Counted from the first letter of the stretch, positions 6,309 to 17,889 are shown. The stretch is DNA of 26,242 nt from Bacteroidota bacterium (GCA_016713445.1 JADJPB010000024.1:1-26242); one strand, 5' to 3'. Notes: a model not told the origin generated them from the sequence alone. A program made the numbers and translations.

Positions 6309-9300
6309 TTATTCAACAACTATCGTTTCCGATATCGAAGAATCATTACTTCTCACTTGTATAAAATAAATTCCTTTCGCCCATGTAGAGCAATCGACTT
6401 GTACTTTGTTTTCTCCCGAGAGTAAATCCATGCCAGCACTGTATATCACTTTGCCTAACACATCGAGTACAATAAGATTTGCATCTTTATTTTCTTCACT
6501 TGTCATTGCGATGTTGATTAGATCATGAGCTGGGTTTGGATAGGTTGAAATGTTTGTGAAAGTATTTCCTGTTGCTCTTGTGCAAGTTACAGTGCTCATG
6601 TTTTCAAGTTTGCTTGCTGCACTCGTTCCACAACCATTGGAAGCTTTCACATTGATGGAATACGATGGTTTTGGAATCGATCCATTTAACACATTGATGG
6701 TTTTTGTTCCTTGACCACTTGTGATTTGGATATGCGCCGGAACTGTCCAAATGTAATTGGTAGTTCCCGATACTGCAGCTACATCAAATACATAAGTTCC
6801 ATTGGTGCAAAGTACTATAGGACCTGTAATAACTCCAGGTTTTTCGGGTGCACCAAATACACTCATATTTCTGCTTGCGCCATTTCCACAGTTGTTTGAT
6901 CCATAAACAGAAATGCTTCCATTCACAAAGGTTCCTAAGTAATCCACCGTGATGGAGTTGGTGCCTTGTCCGCTCGTAATCATAATTCCTGCTGTGGTAC
7001 TCCAAGTATATGATGTAGCACCATTTTGAATTGGACAACTATAAGTAATATTGGTTCCGCCGCAATTGCCAAATTTTGGTCCAGCAATTTGTCCAGGTGC
7101 ATTCAGAATATTTCTAGATAATGTTTTAATGCGTACTGGACTTGTACCACATCCATTGGATGCACTCACCATTAAATCACCGCCAACAAAAGATGGATCG
7201 AATGAAACGGTAATCACATTTGTTCCTTGTCCATTCGTAATGGTAGCTCCTGTAGGTGCTGTCCAATTGTAAGTGTCGGCTCTATAAACATTGGCTACAG
7301 AATATATTTCAATATTTCCTGGACATGATTTTGAATTTCCTGAAATGGTTGCTGGTCGAACAGGAGTAGTAAGTTGAACAGAAATATTTTTACAACTTGG
7401 TGCTGTAATTCCACAACTTGTATTTGCAAATACACAGATGTTTCCTATTACTCCACTGTGAATGGAAGAGAATGGCCATTTCACGGTGATAGAATTACTG
7501 CCTTGTCCACTTAAAATTGTTGTTCCCGATGTAACCGACCATAAGTAAGTACTTGCACCCGGAATGCTGGCTACACTGTACGTGATGATTTGTCCTGAAG
7601 GATTGCAAAGTGAAGATGGACCTGTTATCGCACCTAATGATGCAGAGGAACCTATGGTAATATCCATCGTTGAAATAGCAGCAACGCAGTTAGGCAACGC
7701 ATCGCTTGTTAGCGTTAAGGTTACAGTTCCATTGGAGATGTCGTTTGCTCCTGGTGTATAGATTGCATTTAAATCATTCGCATTGGGAGTGAAAGTTCCA
7801 TCTCCAGAAGTAGTCCATGTACCTGTTGTAGCACCGCCGCCAATAGTTCCTGATAAATTGGCACTGGTTCCAGTGCAAATACTTTGATCGGCACCTGCAT
7901 CAGCTGTACTTGGATTCGCACAACCACTACATCCTTCGTCGATGGTTCCATTGCAGTTGTCATCCACTGAATTTCCGCAAACTTCAAGTGCCGCGATATT
8001 AATATTCGGGTTTTGATCGTCGCAATCGCTATAATCCGAGGTATAGCCAACAGGTTGATAGCATGCTAAAGTTTGGGTGTTTACATTAAGGTCACCATAA
8101 CCGTCACCATCTGCATCAGCATTCCAAAATGTTTGTCCATAAATACCTGCATCAGCATCATCAATGTCTCCGTTACAATTATCATCCACCGTTGCAAATT
8201 TCCAACGCTCCTGGATTGATTGTATTGTTGTTGTCGTTGCAATCTGTTGCATTGGCTACATATCCTGAAGGAGCACCGTTGCAAGTAGATTGAGAGATGG
8301 ACGCATCTCCATAACCATCACCATCGGAATCTGCATAGTAAGTGGTGAATGTTAAACCATCATCCGTTAAACCGTTGCAGTTGTCGTCAATATTATTACA
8401 AACTTCAGTTGCACCTGGATTGATTGCACTGTTGTTGTCGTTGCAATCCGTTGCATCTGTTACATATCCTGAAGGAGCTCCGTTGCAAGTAGATTGAGAG
8501 ATTGATGCATCTCCATAACCATCACCATCGGCATCTGCATAGTAAGTGGTGAATGTTAAACCATCATCCGTTAAACCGTTGCAGTTGTCGTCAATATTAT
8601 TACAAACTTCAGTTGCACCTGGATTGATTGCACTGTTGTTGTCGTTGCAATCCGTTGCATCTGTTACATATCCTGAAGGAGCTCCGTTGCAAGTAGATTG
8701 AGATACGGATGCATCTCCATAACCATCACCATCGACATCTGCATAATAAGTAATGTTAGTGACGCCTTCATCAATGTTGCCGTTGCAATTATCATCGATA
8801 CTATTACATAATTCTGGAGCACCGGGGTAGATGGTATTGTTGTTGTCATTGCAATCTCCAGAAGGACCTACATATCCTGTTGGAGGAGTAGGATTGGTTT
8901 GTGTAGTGCTGATTGCAGGATCACCATAACCATCATTGTCATTGTCGAAATAGAAAGTAAAGACAGTACATCCTTCATCAATAGTTCCATCGCAATTGTC
9001 ATCAATATTATTGCATTGTTCTGCTGCACCTGGATATACAAAGATGTTTGCATCGTTGCAATCGGTATTGTCTGCAACATATCCGGCTGGTGCATCGCAA
9101 TCTTGTGTTGTATTTGAAGCGTCACCAAATCCATCCCCATCAACATCCGCATACCAAGTCAACAATGGATCTTCATTCACAACAACTCCAGCAGATGTAG
9201 CTGAACAGTTGTTAGCATCCGTGATGGTTACCGTAAATGTTCCAGCACTCGACACAGAAATACTTTGTGAAGTAGATCCTGTAGACCATGCATAAGAATT

Positions 9301-12106
9301 TGCAGTAGCAGTACTCAAGTTAATGGATCCTCCTTGACAAATGGTAATGGGTCCAGCAGGAGTAATTACAGGAGCTGCTGGATTACTAAATACCGTTACA
9401 ACAGTATTTGCAGAATAATTTTCGCATCCCGCCGCATTGTAAACGGTAACACTAAAGGTTCCATTTGAATTGACTACAATCGATTGCGTCGTTTCACCAT
9501 TGCTCCATAAATAGGAGACAGCAGCATCACTGGTTAATTGAACCGATCCACCTTGACAAAAACTGGTTGGACCGTTAGGTGTAACAGTTGGAACGGGAGG
9601 TGTTGCAAATACCGTATTCGATGAAACATTATTGCATGTACCGCTTGCTCCAAAAGAATAGGATCTTGCATAATAAGTTCCAGTAGGCAAATTACTAAAA
9701 GTAGCTGTTGAAGTAACTACTTGTGCAGCGCCATAAGGTAAACTGTTTTGATACAATTGAACCGTGTAAGGAGATAATCCACCAGAAATTCCATATTCAA
9801 TCGTTCCTAAACATCCGGGTAATTGATTGCTGGAATTTATAGTAACAACATTTGCACAGTTTTCGGTATAGGTAGCCGTTAGTTGATAAGCACCAAAGGA
9901 TCCGAAGTAATCTTCTATTTTCAAATAGTATTTACCAACTGCAAGTCCAGTGAGTGGAAGCGTATTATTTTGCGCCAACCAGTTTCCACTAGCGATGGGT
10001 GAAGCAGCAGTGTCAGCATATAATTTGTAGATGATTCCAGGATAAGCCGTGTTAAAATGATTTTGCTCGATGTTGCAATCAATGGTCATGGCACCAGCAC
10101 CATCATAGCCAATTACCCACCAATCTACGCCATCATTTTGTAGATTATAGTAGAAATTGATGTGTCCTGTGGATGGTGTATTGGCAGGAAGTAAAGTAGC
10201 TAAGTTTGCAAAATTATTATTGCCCGAAGGTTCTGCTGGATAAACCATAGGTTCGAAGATGCTCGTTAATGTATATGGAGTAAATTCAGAATGGTAGTAA
10301 GTGTAGATTCGTAAATAATAAGTTCCCGCAGCTAAATCATTTTTGTTTGTGAAAGGAAGCTAGAGGTATAAGTGCCAAATAAAACGGTGGTTCCATTGTT
10401 ATCATATAAAGTAGCATATACATTTTGAAAATATTCCGGATCAAGATCGATGGTTAATTTTCCATCAACTGGTAACGTGATCGTATATACGTCGGTGGTA
10501 TCATCATAATGATTGTAGTAATATCCAATATGCCCTGTGATGGTTGTATTAATTGGAAATGAAAGCGCATTGGCAATGTAATTATTGGGTTCTACATCAT
10601 TTGTTAAGTTTGCGGGTGTATGATTTACAACCAGCGCGTAAGGAGCAAACTCAAAGGTATAATATGTTTTAATTCGAACATAATAAGTGCCTGCTGCTAA
10701 TCCATCTCTCGTGTACGTTGCCGTGGACGATGTATAAGATCCTGTAAGATCCGTGACACCATCGTTGTCAAATAATTCGGCATACACATTTTGACCATTA
10801 TGTGAAGTAATTTTCAGACTGATTAATCCATCTGAGTTAGGCGAAACAACATACCAATCATTAAAATCATCGTATCCATTGTATGTGTATCCAATATGTC
10901 CAGTAACGGAATCACCAGGTTGAATAGGGATAGCGGTACCGAATGTATTATTTAATTCTGGATCGTCTGGAACTGTGGGTTGATGTGTAACTACTAAAGC
11001 GTAAGGTGAAAATTCATAGTCGTAATAATTTCGAATGCGAATATAATACGTTCCTGCTGCAGCTCCATCTTTAAAATATGTAGCAGAAGAACTTGTATAA
11101 TTACCAGATAGTTCAGTTAAAGTATCACCATCGAATAATTCTGCATAAACATTTTGTCCGTTTAGAGAATTGATTTTAAAGATGATCCTACCATCTTCGC
11201 TGGGTGTCACTTTATACCAATCTATTAAATCATCATATCCATTATAGTAGTATCCGATATGTCCATTCGTCGAATCGTTGATGTTTACATTAACTGCATT
11301 GATTGCAAAATTGTTGTTCTCTCCGGGTTCGGTCGAATTTACTGGTAAAACCAAATTGGTTTTTAGTATGTAAGGGGTAAACTCATACGTATAATAATTT
11401 CGAATTCTAATATAATAAGTACCTGGCAGTAGTCCGTCCTGTGAGTAGGTTGCTGTAGAGGATGTAAAATTTCCTGCTAATTTTGTCGCTCCATCACCAT
11501 CGAATAGTTCAGCATATACATTTTGACCGTTAACACTTGTTATGGTAAAACTAATTTGGCCATCCAAAGTCGTGGTAACCTTCCACCAATCTGTTAAATC
11601 ATCATAACTATTATGATAATATCCGATATGCCCAGTCACTGAATCGTTTTCAATGCGCTGCCCGCATTAGTATATACATCATTATTTTCAGGATCATTCG
11701 TTATCCCGGTAGCTAAATGCGTTGCCGTTAATGTATAGTTGGGGGCATCCGCGATATAATAAGCATAAAATTTAATGTAATAGAATCCTTTTGCTAATCC
11801 GTCCTTAGAAATAGATGTGCTCGAGCCCGTGTAATTAGATGCAAACAATTCAACGCCCAATGTGTCGTAAATTTGGCAGTAGACAAGCTGCGAATTATTT
11901 GAAGTCCAATTGAGAGTTAATTGTCCGTCCTCTGGTATTTCAACGCGATACCAGTCGATGTCGCCACCTGCTGTGGCAATTCCAGATTCTGATACGCCTA
12001 AAATGATAGGGTTGGCTTGATCCCATAAGTCGTTGGGTTCGGTTTCTGCTTTTACATAGCTCGATAAAAGCAAGATTAACAGAGTTAGTTTGAAGAGTTT
12101 TCTCAT
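6309..12106 (-). CDS. giant T9SS surface protein with PPC, SprB-like, MopE and Ig-like repeats (three frameshifts)
   Basis: One gene of about 1930 aa. Signal peptide MRKLFKLTLLILLLSSYVKA. Approximate layout: residues 22-750, six PPC-like units (EPNN..., TGHIGYYYNGYDD, DWY.V, GTYYIRI); 750-835, a SprB-like unit; 835-980, two Ig/PKD-like units (ICQGGSINLS); 980-1390, six MopE-type units (DGDGYGD, GYV, DCND, NPGA, DDNCNG); 1470-1840, four Ig-like units (SGQGTNSITV); 1850-1932, a T9SS type A sorting domain (YPNPAHDLINI). Asp-rich MopE units probably bind calcium or another divalent metal; the whole is likely an adhesin. Frame breaks: near 11640 (A4), 10345 (A5) and 8200. A terminator follows. The gene is divergent from a sensor kinase, possibly its regulator. 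Confidence 0.85.
8267..8674 (-). repeat. two 204-bp tandem repeats, about 98% identical, inside the giant gene
   Basis: Copies at 8267-8470 and 8471-8674 differ at 4 positions by eye; a third copy begins at 8675 and diverges after about 70 bp. Each copy encodes one 68-aa MopE unit. The length is an exact multiple of three, so copy-number change would keep the frame. Confidence 0.9.
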
Positions 12107-12160
12107 GATTTTAGATTTTGATCAAAAGTCCAAGTATTGTGAATGATCTACAATAACTCA

Positions 12161-12205
12161 TTTGCGCTATTTAAATAGGAGTGTTATATTTGAACTCGAT
12201 TCAAA
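12161..12205 (+). promoter_or_regulatory. Bacteroidota-type promoter of the sensor kinase with overlapping dyad
   Basis: TTTG at 12161-12164 and TATATTTG at 12185-12192, 20 bp apart, match the Bacteroidota -33 (TTTG) and -7 (TAnnTTTG) elements. The dyad TTTGAA-N5-TTCAAA (12189-12205) overlaps the -7 box and could be a regulator site. The minus-strand giant gene starts 55 bp to the left, so this 128-bp gap serves both genes. Confidence 0.6.
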
Positions 12206-12215
12206 TTCAATATAC

Positions 12216-12225
12216 TACATATGTG
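12216..12225 (+). promoter_or_regulatory. shared TACATATGT element upstream of kinase gene
   Basis: TACATATGTG lies 10 bp before the kinase start. A nearly identical palindromic TACATATGTA is at 14183-14192, before the response-regulator gene. Both are followed by a TAT-rich stretch. It could be a shared site for autoregulation; the evidence is two occurrences only. Confidence 0.35.
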
Positions 12226-12234
12226 TTATAGATC

Positions 12235-14151
12235 ATGAGAATTCAGCTCGTTATCATTGGTTTTATTATTTTGAGTTTCATTTTTGCTGATGAAAGGCCG
12301 CTGTATGCTCAAACGGCTAGGATAGATCTTGCACGCGAGTTAATCTTGAAGGATGGCACCACCCCAGTTTTGATCATATTATTCTTTTATTGGAAGAGAA
12401 AAATTCTTTGCCAGATGACACATTAAAAAAGTATATTTTACTTGCAGAGTCTGTAATTTCTAAGACAGCCAAACAAACACAAAAGGATCAAATGGAATAT
12501 TTTAAAGTGTTCTTGGTCCAAAAGGAAAATTCATTTGCCTACTCAAATTCATATTGCGACAGTGTCATTCAGCACTTAAAAGAAGAGGGACGAGAAGATA
12601 TTCACTTAATTAAAGTTTTGCATTTGAAAGCATCTTCGTTGGTAAGAAATAGTTGGTATGAAGATGGGATGGCTTGCTATTATGAAAGTTTAAACCTTGC
12701 TTTGAAATTGAATAATAGTGATTTTAAAGCGGCTTCTAAAATTGGTGTGGGTTGGGTGTATATGGAAATGGGAAATTTGCAAGAGGCGATAAACTGGTTC
12801 AGGAATGCAAAAAGTGATATAAGTGATTTAAAGGTGTTAAAAACCTTTACGGTTCTATTGCAAAATATGGCAGCCACTTTTAATTCGCTTCATCAAAATG
12901 ATTCTGCTTTATTTTATTTGCTCCCCTCCATACAGTATGCTGAAGAAGTTCAAAATTTGAGATCATTAGCCAACGGTCATGCCATTCATGCTGATATTTT
13001 AATTGATTTGAAAAAGATTGAAGAAGCCGAGGTGGCTTTAAATAAGGCACTCGATATTCGTAAGAAAATTGGTGATCCCTTTTATGTATTGTCCGACATG
13101 TATCAGTTGTCATTGTTTTATTCTAAAGTGAAGCAATGTGAGAAGGGAATTCAAGTGGCTAATGAAGGAATTGTATTGGCGAGTAAAATTAATTTGTCAT
13201 CAAAACTGTTATTGCTTCATGAGGCACTTGCATCCAATTATAAAAGTTGTGGAGATAAAGATGGATATATTGCAGAACTTGAACAGATAGGCCATTTAAA
13301 AGATTCTATCAATAAAGTAGTTTCTGCAAATGCATTGGCAGAGATGTCGGCAAAGTATGAGCTTGAAGAGAAGGAACAACAAATTCAAGAGCAGGAATTT
13401 CTGTTAACGAAAAGAAACTATATTAATATTGGATCTGTGGTGTTGCTGGTGTTGATGATTATTATCGGCCTTCAGTATTTTCGATATTATAAACACAAAC
13501 AAAGTGTAATGGCTCGATTAGCCGTTGTCAATGCCAGGGATCAAGAGCGAAATAGAATTGCCGCTGAATTGCATGATAATATTGGAACGCAGTTGGGGTA
13601 TATCAGTCGGCGCTTGGATTTCGTCAAGGAACACGTGGCGGCATCGGATGGAAATAGCATTTTGATGATCGATGAAGTAAATTTGTCTACGCGTAAAACC
13701 ATTGCCGACTTAAGAGAAACGATTTGGGCTTTAAAGAAGGAGAGAATCAATTTGCGTGAACTTTCGGATCGACTAAAGGTCTTTGCGCAAAAGCAATTTT
13801 CGACGATAAAGAACATCGATTTAATATTAGAAGAAAATTACGAATCGGATGTTTTGTTTTCTTCAGTCGATTCCTTGAATGTATTCCGAATCATTCAGGA
13901 AGGAATTCATAACATAACTCAACATGCGAATGCAAAAACAGTATTTTGGTTTTAAATCATCTAAAAATGGTAGTTGGACCATCTTATTAAAAGATAATGG
14001 CACTGGATTCGATATCAGAAAAAGACCGGTCAATCACTTTGGACTTGAGCACATGGAACAAAGAGCGAAAGAGATCGCTGCGTCTTTAGTCATTGAAAGT
14101 AATAAAGAGAATGGGACTTTAATCTCCTTAAGCTCCACGAAGGGTGTTTAG
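12235..14151 (+). CDS. TPR sensor histidine kinase, HisKA_3 (NarL/DesK) family (two frameshifts)
   Basis: About 638 aa once two breaks are joined (near 12353, giving KDG-HHPSFDH; near 13953). The N-terminal signal-like helix (MRIQLVIIGFIILSFIFA) leads into an extracytoplasmic region of TPR-like helical repeats (about residues 60-370; WVYMEMGNLQEAINWF, ADILIDLKKIEEAEVALNKAL). A coiled coil (EEKEQQIQEQEF) and one membrane helix follow (VVLLVLMIIIGLQYF, about 397-415). The kinase core has the H-box ERNRIAAELHDNIG (phospho-His near 446), N-box FRIIQEGIHNITQHANA, and G-box DNGTGFD then HFGLEHM. It should autophosphorylate and pass phosphate to the NarL-type regulator encoded next. The signal is unknown. 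This TPR architecture is common in Bacteroidota. Confidence 0.85.
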
Positions 14152-14182
14152 CTAGGTTAATTTATGCTTAGAGTTAAAATAG

Positions 14183-14192
14183 TACATATGTA
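14183..14192 (+). promoter_or_regulatory. TACATATGTA palindrome upstream of response-regulator gene
   Basis: A perfect 10-bp palindrome 34 bp upstream of the regulator start, matching 9 of 10 bases of the element before the kinase gene. A tiny frame (MKIYKIQF) lies between it and the start codon and ends as TGATG overlapping ATG 14227. Confidence 0.35.
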
Positions 14193-14226
14193 GTATTGTT
14201 ATGAAAATATATAAAATACAATTTTG

Positions 14227-14925
14227 ATGACTCTATCTGTTAATATGCCAGTTCGTATCGCTATCGTCGACGATAAACCACAAAATAGAATTTCACTCTC
14301 TGAAGAGCTAGGGAATTCAGCGAATTTAAATGTGGTCATGATTGCAAGAAATGGCTTGGATTTTTTGGAGCAGATGAAATTAATCGATAGTTCCAATCTT
14401 CCTCAAGTGGTTTTGATGGATATCGAAATGCCCGAGATGGATGGAATTGCAGCCGTTATGCAATCACGAGTATTGTATCCTGAAGTATATTTTTTGATGC
14501 TTACCATTTTTGATGACGAGGATAAAATCTTTGAAGCCATTCGTTGCGGTGCCAACGGCTATTTATTAAAAGATGAGAATGCCAGTGTGATCGAAGATTA
14601 CATTATACAAATGATGGAAGTGGGCGGTGTACCCATGAGTCCATCCATCGCAAGAAAGGCCATGAATATGTTGGTTGGGATGAAAAGTGTTGCGCCAGTT
14701 CCTAGTTCAAATGATTCCACAAGCAACACCGATCTCAGCGAAAGAGAACTGGAAGTGTTGCAGCTTTTAGTAAAAGGCTATGACTATAAAATCATTGCCG
14801 AAAAATTATTTTTAAGTAGCCATACCGTCCGAAAACACATTGCAAATATTTATGCAAAGTTGCATGTAACCTCGAAAGCACAAGCCATTAATTTAGTGCA
14901 TAAGAAACGGTGGTTTGAGGTTTGA
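14227..14925 (+). CDS. NarL/FixJ-family response regulator
   Basis: Intact, 232 aa. The receiver domain starts RIAIVDDKPQ (acidic pair), has the phospho-acceptor Asp in VVLMDIEMPEMDG (near residue 64), the switch Thr in LMLTIFDD and the Lys in GYLLKDEN. The C-terminal LuxR-type helix-turn-helix (LSERELEVLQLLVKGYDYKIIAEKLFLS, about residues 168-230) binds DNA. A second ATG at 14245 (MPVRIAIVDD) is an equally good start and gives the usual family N-terminus. It is 76 bp downstream of the kinase and is its obvious partner. The giant surface protein transcribed from the other side of the kinase promoter is a plausible target; this is inference. Confidence 0.9.
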   Translation: MTLSVNMPVRIAIVDDKPQNRISLSEELGNSANLNVVMIARNGLDFLEQMKLIDSSNLPQVVLMDIEMPEMDGIAAVMQSRVLYPEVYFLMLTIFDDEDKIFEAIRCGANGYLLKDENASVIEDYIIQMMEVGGVPMSPSIARKAMNMLVGMKSVAPVPSSNDSTSNTDLSERELEVLQLLVKGYDYKIIAEKLFLSSHTVRKHIANIYAKLHVTSKAQAINLVHKKRWFEV

Positions 14926-14936
14926 GTAAGTTTATA

Positions 14937-14960
14937 AGCCTGTCTTAGTTTCTAAAGGCT
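14937..14960. terminator. weak bidirectional terminator between convergent genes
   Basis: AGCCT at 14937-14941 and AGGCT at 14956-14960 form a 5-bp stem with a 14-nt loop; T-rich sequence follows on the plus strand (ATCTTTAT). It overlaps the end of nrdG. Weak and tentative. Confidence 0.3.
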
Positions 14961-15657
14961 ATCTTTATACTGCTTGATAAGTTTTGAAGGAAGAGAATTT
15001 TTTCTGAGTCTTTGATTTTACCTAGTGTTTTAGTGCCATTTACAAATTGCTGAATAAAGTATGTGCCTTTGTACTGCTCCTTTCTAAATAATTAATCATG
15101 TTTTGAAGGTCTTTTTCTAATAAAAGATCTGAGTGAATCGTAGTTCTGATTTCAAAAGGAGTAGCAGCATTGTTTAAAATTCTCAGTGTTTCCTCAAAGC
15201 AGTTGAATAGGCGCGACTGAGTTATCTTTTCAAATTTATAGTTGGTCGACTTGAAATCTAATGCAATGTAGTCGATTAGCTTTTTATGAACTAATTTTTC
15301 AATTACTTTTGGTGAACTGCCATTTGTGTCAATTTTCACCGCAAAGCCCATATGCTTTATTTCTGTGAGATAAAATTCTAAATTTTTGTGCAAAGTACAT
15401 TCGCCGCCACTAAATACAACTCCATCGAGTAGATTTTTTCTTTTTTGCAGGAAGTGAATAACTTCATTAAAATCTATTTTTCCTTTGCCTAAAACAATAT
15501 CCGGATTATAACAATACACACAACGCATATTACATCCGGCAAACCAAAGTATGCACGCTGTATTGTTGGGATAGTCTAGAAGAGTGAAAGGAGTGACGCT
15601 ATAGATTGCTCTAGCAGTCTTTTCTTTCAGTGAAATGTAGTCTTTGTTTGTGTTCAC
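14952..15657 (-). CDS. nrdG: anaerobic ribonucleotide reductase-activating protein (radical SAM; two frameshifts)
   Basis: About 235 aa. The radical-SAM Cys motif is C42-N-M-R-C46-V-Y-C49 in FAGCNMRCVYCY, followed by VVFSGGECTLHK, the GGE motif that binds SAM. The protein would hold a 4Fe-4S cluster, cleave SAM and make the glycyl radical on NrdD. The first frame stops at 15040, but the next frame continues as YKGTYFIQQFVNGTK...IKDSEKILF, then after a second indel PSKLIKQYKDSL to 14952, which completes the usual length. The GTG start at 15657 overlaps the small glycyl-radical ORF by 47 bp, so it is co-translated with nrdD. The N-terminus (YSVTPFTLLDYP) is typical of the family. Confidence 0.85.
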
Positions 15658-15781
15658 CTTTTTTGCCTATATTAAAACTTTCCACAGGTCGATGGTATCC
15701 CATTACACGAGTATATACTAAACATTTTGTTCTTTCTTCTGTATGGAGTATCAGCGTCTCCTGGATGGTTTTTGTTTTCAT
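15611..15781 (-). CDS. small glycyl-radical subunit/domain of anaerobic ribonucleotide reductase
   Basis: 56 aa: MKTKTIQETLILHTEERTKC, then LVYTRVMGYHRP and ESFNIGKKGEHKQRLHF. TRVMGYHRP carries the R-V-x-G-Y glycyl-radical signature normally found at the C-terminus of NrdD; here Gly would be the radical site activated by NrdG. It is in the same frame as nrdD and separated from it by one TAA and two codons (TAA AAT AAA ATG). Small stand-alone ORFs of this type between nrdD and nrdG are known in several phyla. It is therefore probably a genuine second subunit; a sequencing substitution that split one chain is less likely because an ATG follows at once. Confidence 0.75.
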   Translation of the reverse strand: MKTKTIQETLILHTEERTKCLVYTRVMGYHRPVESFNIGKKGEHKQRLHFTERKDC

Positions 15782-15787
15782 TTTATT

Positions 15788-17889
15788 TTAGTTGGAGGAT
15801 TCAATTGCTTTTCTTTTTTCTAGAAGGATTTCATCACATTTTGGGCAGTACTCATGTTCCCCATTCAAATAGCCATGTTTCGGGCAAATACTAAATACAG
15901 GTGTGATCGTTATGTAAGGAAGTCGAAAATTTGATACTACTTTTTTAACCAGGTTTCGACATGCTTCCGAAGAACTAACTTTTTCTCTCATGTATAAATG
16001 TAAAACAGTACCTCCTGTGTATTTACATTGCAATTCATCTTGTAAAAATAGCGCTTCAAAAGGATCGTCTGTATGATTTACGGGGATCTGTGAGCTGTTC
16101 GTATAATAGATATTTTCATTTTCTCCTGATTGAATAATATCTGAGTATCTCTTTTTATCTTCCTTGGCAAATCGATAGGTGGTCCCTTCAGCAGGAGTGG
16201 CTTCCAGATTGTACAAGTTCCCGGTTTCTTCCTTGAAATTCTTTCATTCGATTTCGGATATGATCTAAATGCCAGAAGCAAAGTCGATTCCTCTCTCCTC
16301 TGTGATGTTCTCTTGATTCTCCGTGAAATTTAGAATCATCTCATTAATTCCATTTACGCCAATGGTGGAAAAATGATTTCTAAAATGACTTAAATAACGT
16401 CGCGTGTATGGATATAATCCGCGATCATACATCTCTTGTATGAATATCCTCTTTTTCTAATGTCGATTTTGCGATTAACAGTAATTCGTCGAGTCTTTGA
16501 AAAGTGCTTTTATTTCCCTTTGTTTAAGTATCCTAGCTTGCCATATTTATGGTTACTACACCAATGCTTCCTGTCATTTCAGCACTTCCAAATAATCCAT
16601 TCCTCTTTTTTAATAGTTCACGCAAATCGAGTTGCAACCCGCAACACATACTTCTGACTGCATTAGGTTTATAAGCATTAGGATTTTCAACTTTATTTCC
16701 TGTTGAATCCAAAACATATTGACATCCGATGAAATTTTGAAAATAGGATGATCCAATTTTTGCAGTGTTTTCAAACAGTAAGTCTGTATTCTCTCCATAC
16801 CAATCAAAATCTTCTGTTATGTTTACTGTCGGTATCGGAAATGTAAAGGGTTGCCCGTTTGAATCACCTTCAGTCATCACCGTGTAATAAGCTTTATTAA
16901 TGATGTTCATCTCTTTTTGGAAATGTTCATATCTTAAATCTTCAGGATTTGCTATTCCTCGCTGTGCTGATCGATTTAAAAATTCCTTGTCTATTTTTCC
17001 TTTGAATAAATGTTGGCTGCTTCTGGTTGGAATTTGTTCTTTTAAATCAGCAGGAACCACCCAGTCTAAGGTGATGTTTGTAAAAGGACTTTGACCCCAA
17101 CGTGCAGGAACATTTAAATTGTACACAAAGCTTCGTATTGCTTTAGTTACATCTTCTAGCGATAAATTATCTTTGAATACGTAAGGAGCTAGATAAGTGT
17201 CGAATGAACTTAGTGCTTGTGCGCCCGCCCATTCGCTTTGTAAGATTCCTAAGAAATTAGCAATCTGACCGAGAGCCTCTCTGAAATGGGACGGGGATCG
17301 ACTTTCAACCCTTCCTCTAACTCCGTTAAATCCTTCGTTTAATAATACACGTAAACTCCATCCGCACAATATCCAGTTAAGCAATCTAAGTCGTGGATGT
17401 GAATATCTCCGTTGCGATGTGCGTACCCTTCTTCAGGATTATAGATTTTATCCAACCAATAGTTAGCAATGATTTTTCCGGCTACATTATTCACTAACCC
17501 TGCATTTGAAAAGGAGGTGTTTGCGTTGGCATTGATTCGCCAGTCTTTCTGATGGATATATTCCTCCTATGGTTTGTGTGCTGTCAATAAACGTTGTATT
17601 GCTATTTACACCTTCTTTTTTTCACGTTGGAGTTTTCGGTATGTCGATAAAGCATAAAGGATTTCATTACATCGTAATGATGCTGATTGAATAGCTCTTT
17701 CTCTATGTTGTCTTGTATTTCTTCAACGCTCCACACTACTTTGGATTCTAGTGTTTCGCGTATTTTATGGGATATGGCAGCATCGATTTTCTTATTCACA
17801 CTTTCAAATCCCTTTTGAATAGCATCCTTTATTTTGTAAAAGTTCAAAGGTTGATATTCTCCGCTTCTTTTGATGACAAATTTATCCAT
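15788..17889 (-). CDS. nrdD: anaerobic ribonucleoside-triphosphate reductase, catalytic chain (several frameshifts)
   Basis: About 700 aa. Residues 1-93 are an ATP-cone (VIKRSGEYQPLNFYKI ... YDVMKSFMLYRHTE) for allosteric control. The catalytic barrel includes GDIHIHDLDCLTGYCAGWSL, YNLNVPARWGQSPFTN, TVMTEGDSNGQPFTFPIPT and RSMCCGLQLDLRELLKK, with the CC pair as the likely thiyl-radical Cys, then GSAEMTGSIGVVTIN. Near the C-terminus is the zinc motif CPKHGYL...YCPKCDE. It reduces ribonucleoside triphosphates without oxygen. Breaks lie near 17640, 17540-17580, 17380, 16540 and 16220-16440. The glycyl radical is on the next small ORF. The gene follows the Rrf2 regulator by 33 bp, so it is probably in its transcript. 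Confidence 0.9.

Noticed and set aside
8267..8720. Regular repeats that could suggest a CRISPR array
   Set aside because: The unit is 204 bp, codes for a 68-aa MopE domain and has no short repeat/spacer pattern.
6711..9295. Several plus- and minus-strand frames of 60-100 codons inside the giant adhesin gene
   Set aside because: They are shadows of the repeat-rich coding sequence; they lack any domain, start signal or independent protein character.
15611..15781. Treating the small ORF after nrdD as a sequencing artefact of one fused nrdD
   Set aside because: It has its own ATG right after the TAA, and separate ORFs of this type are known beside nrdD/nrdG; a fused chain remains possible but is second choice.
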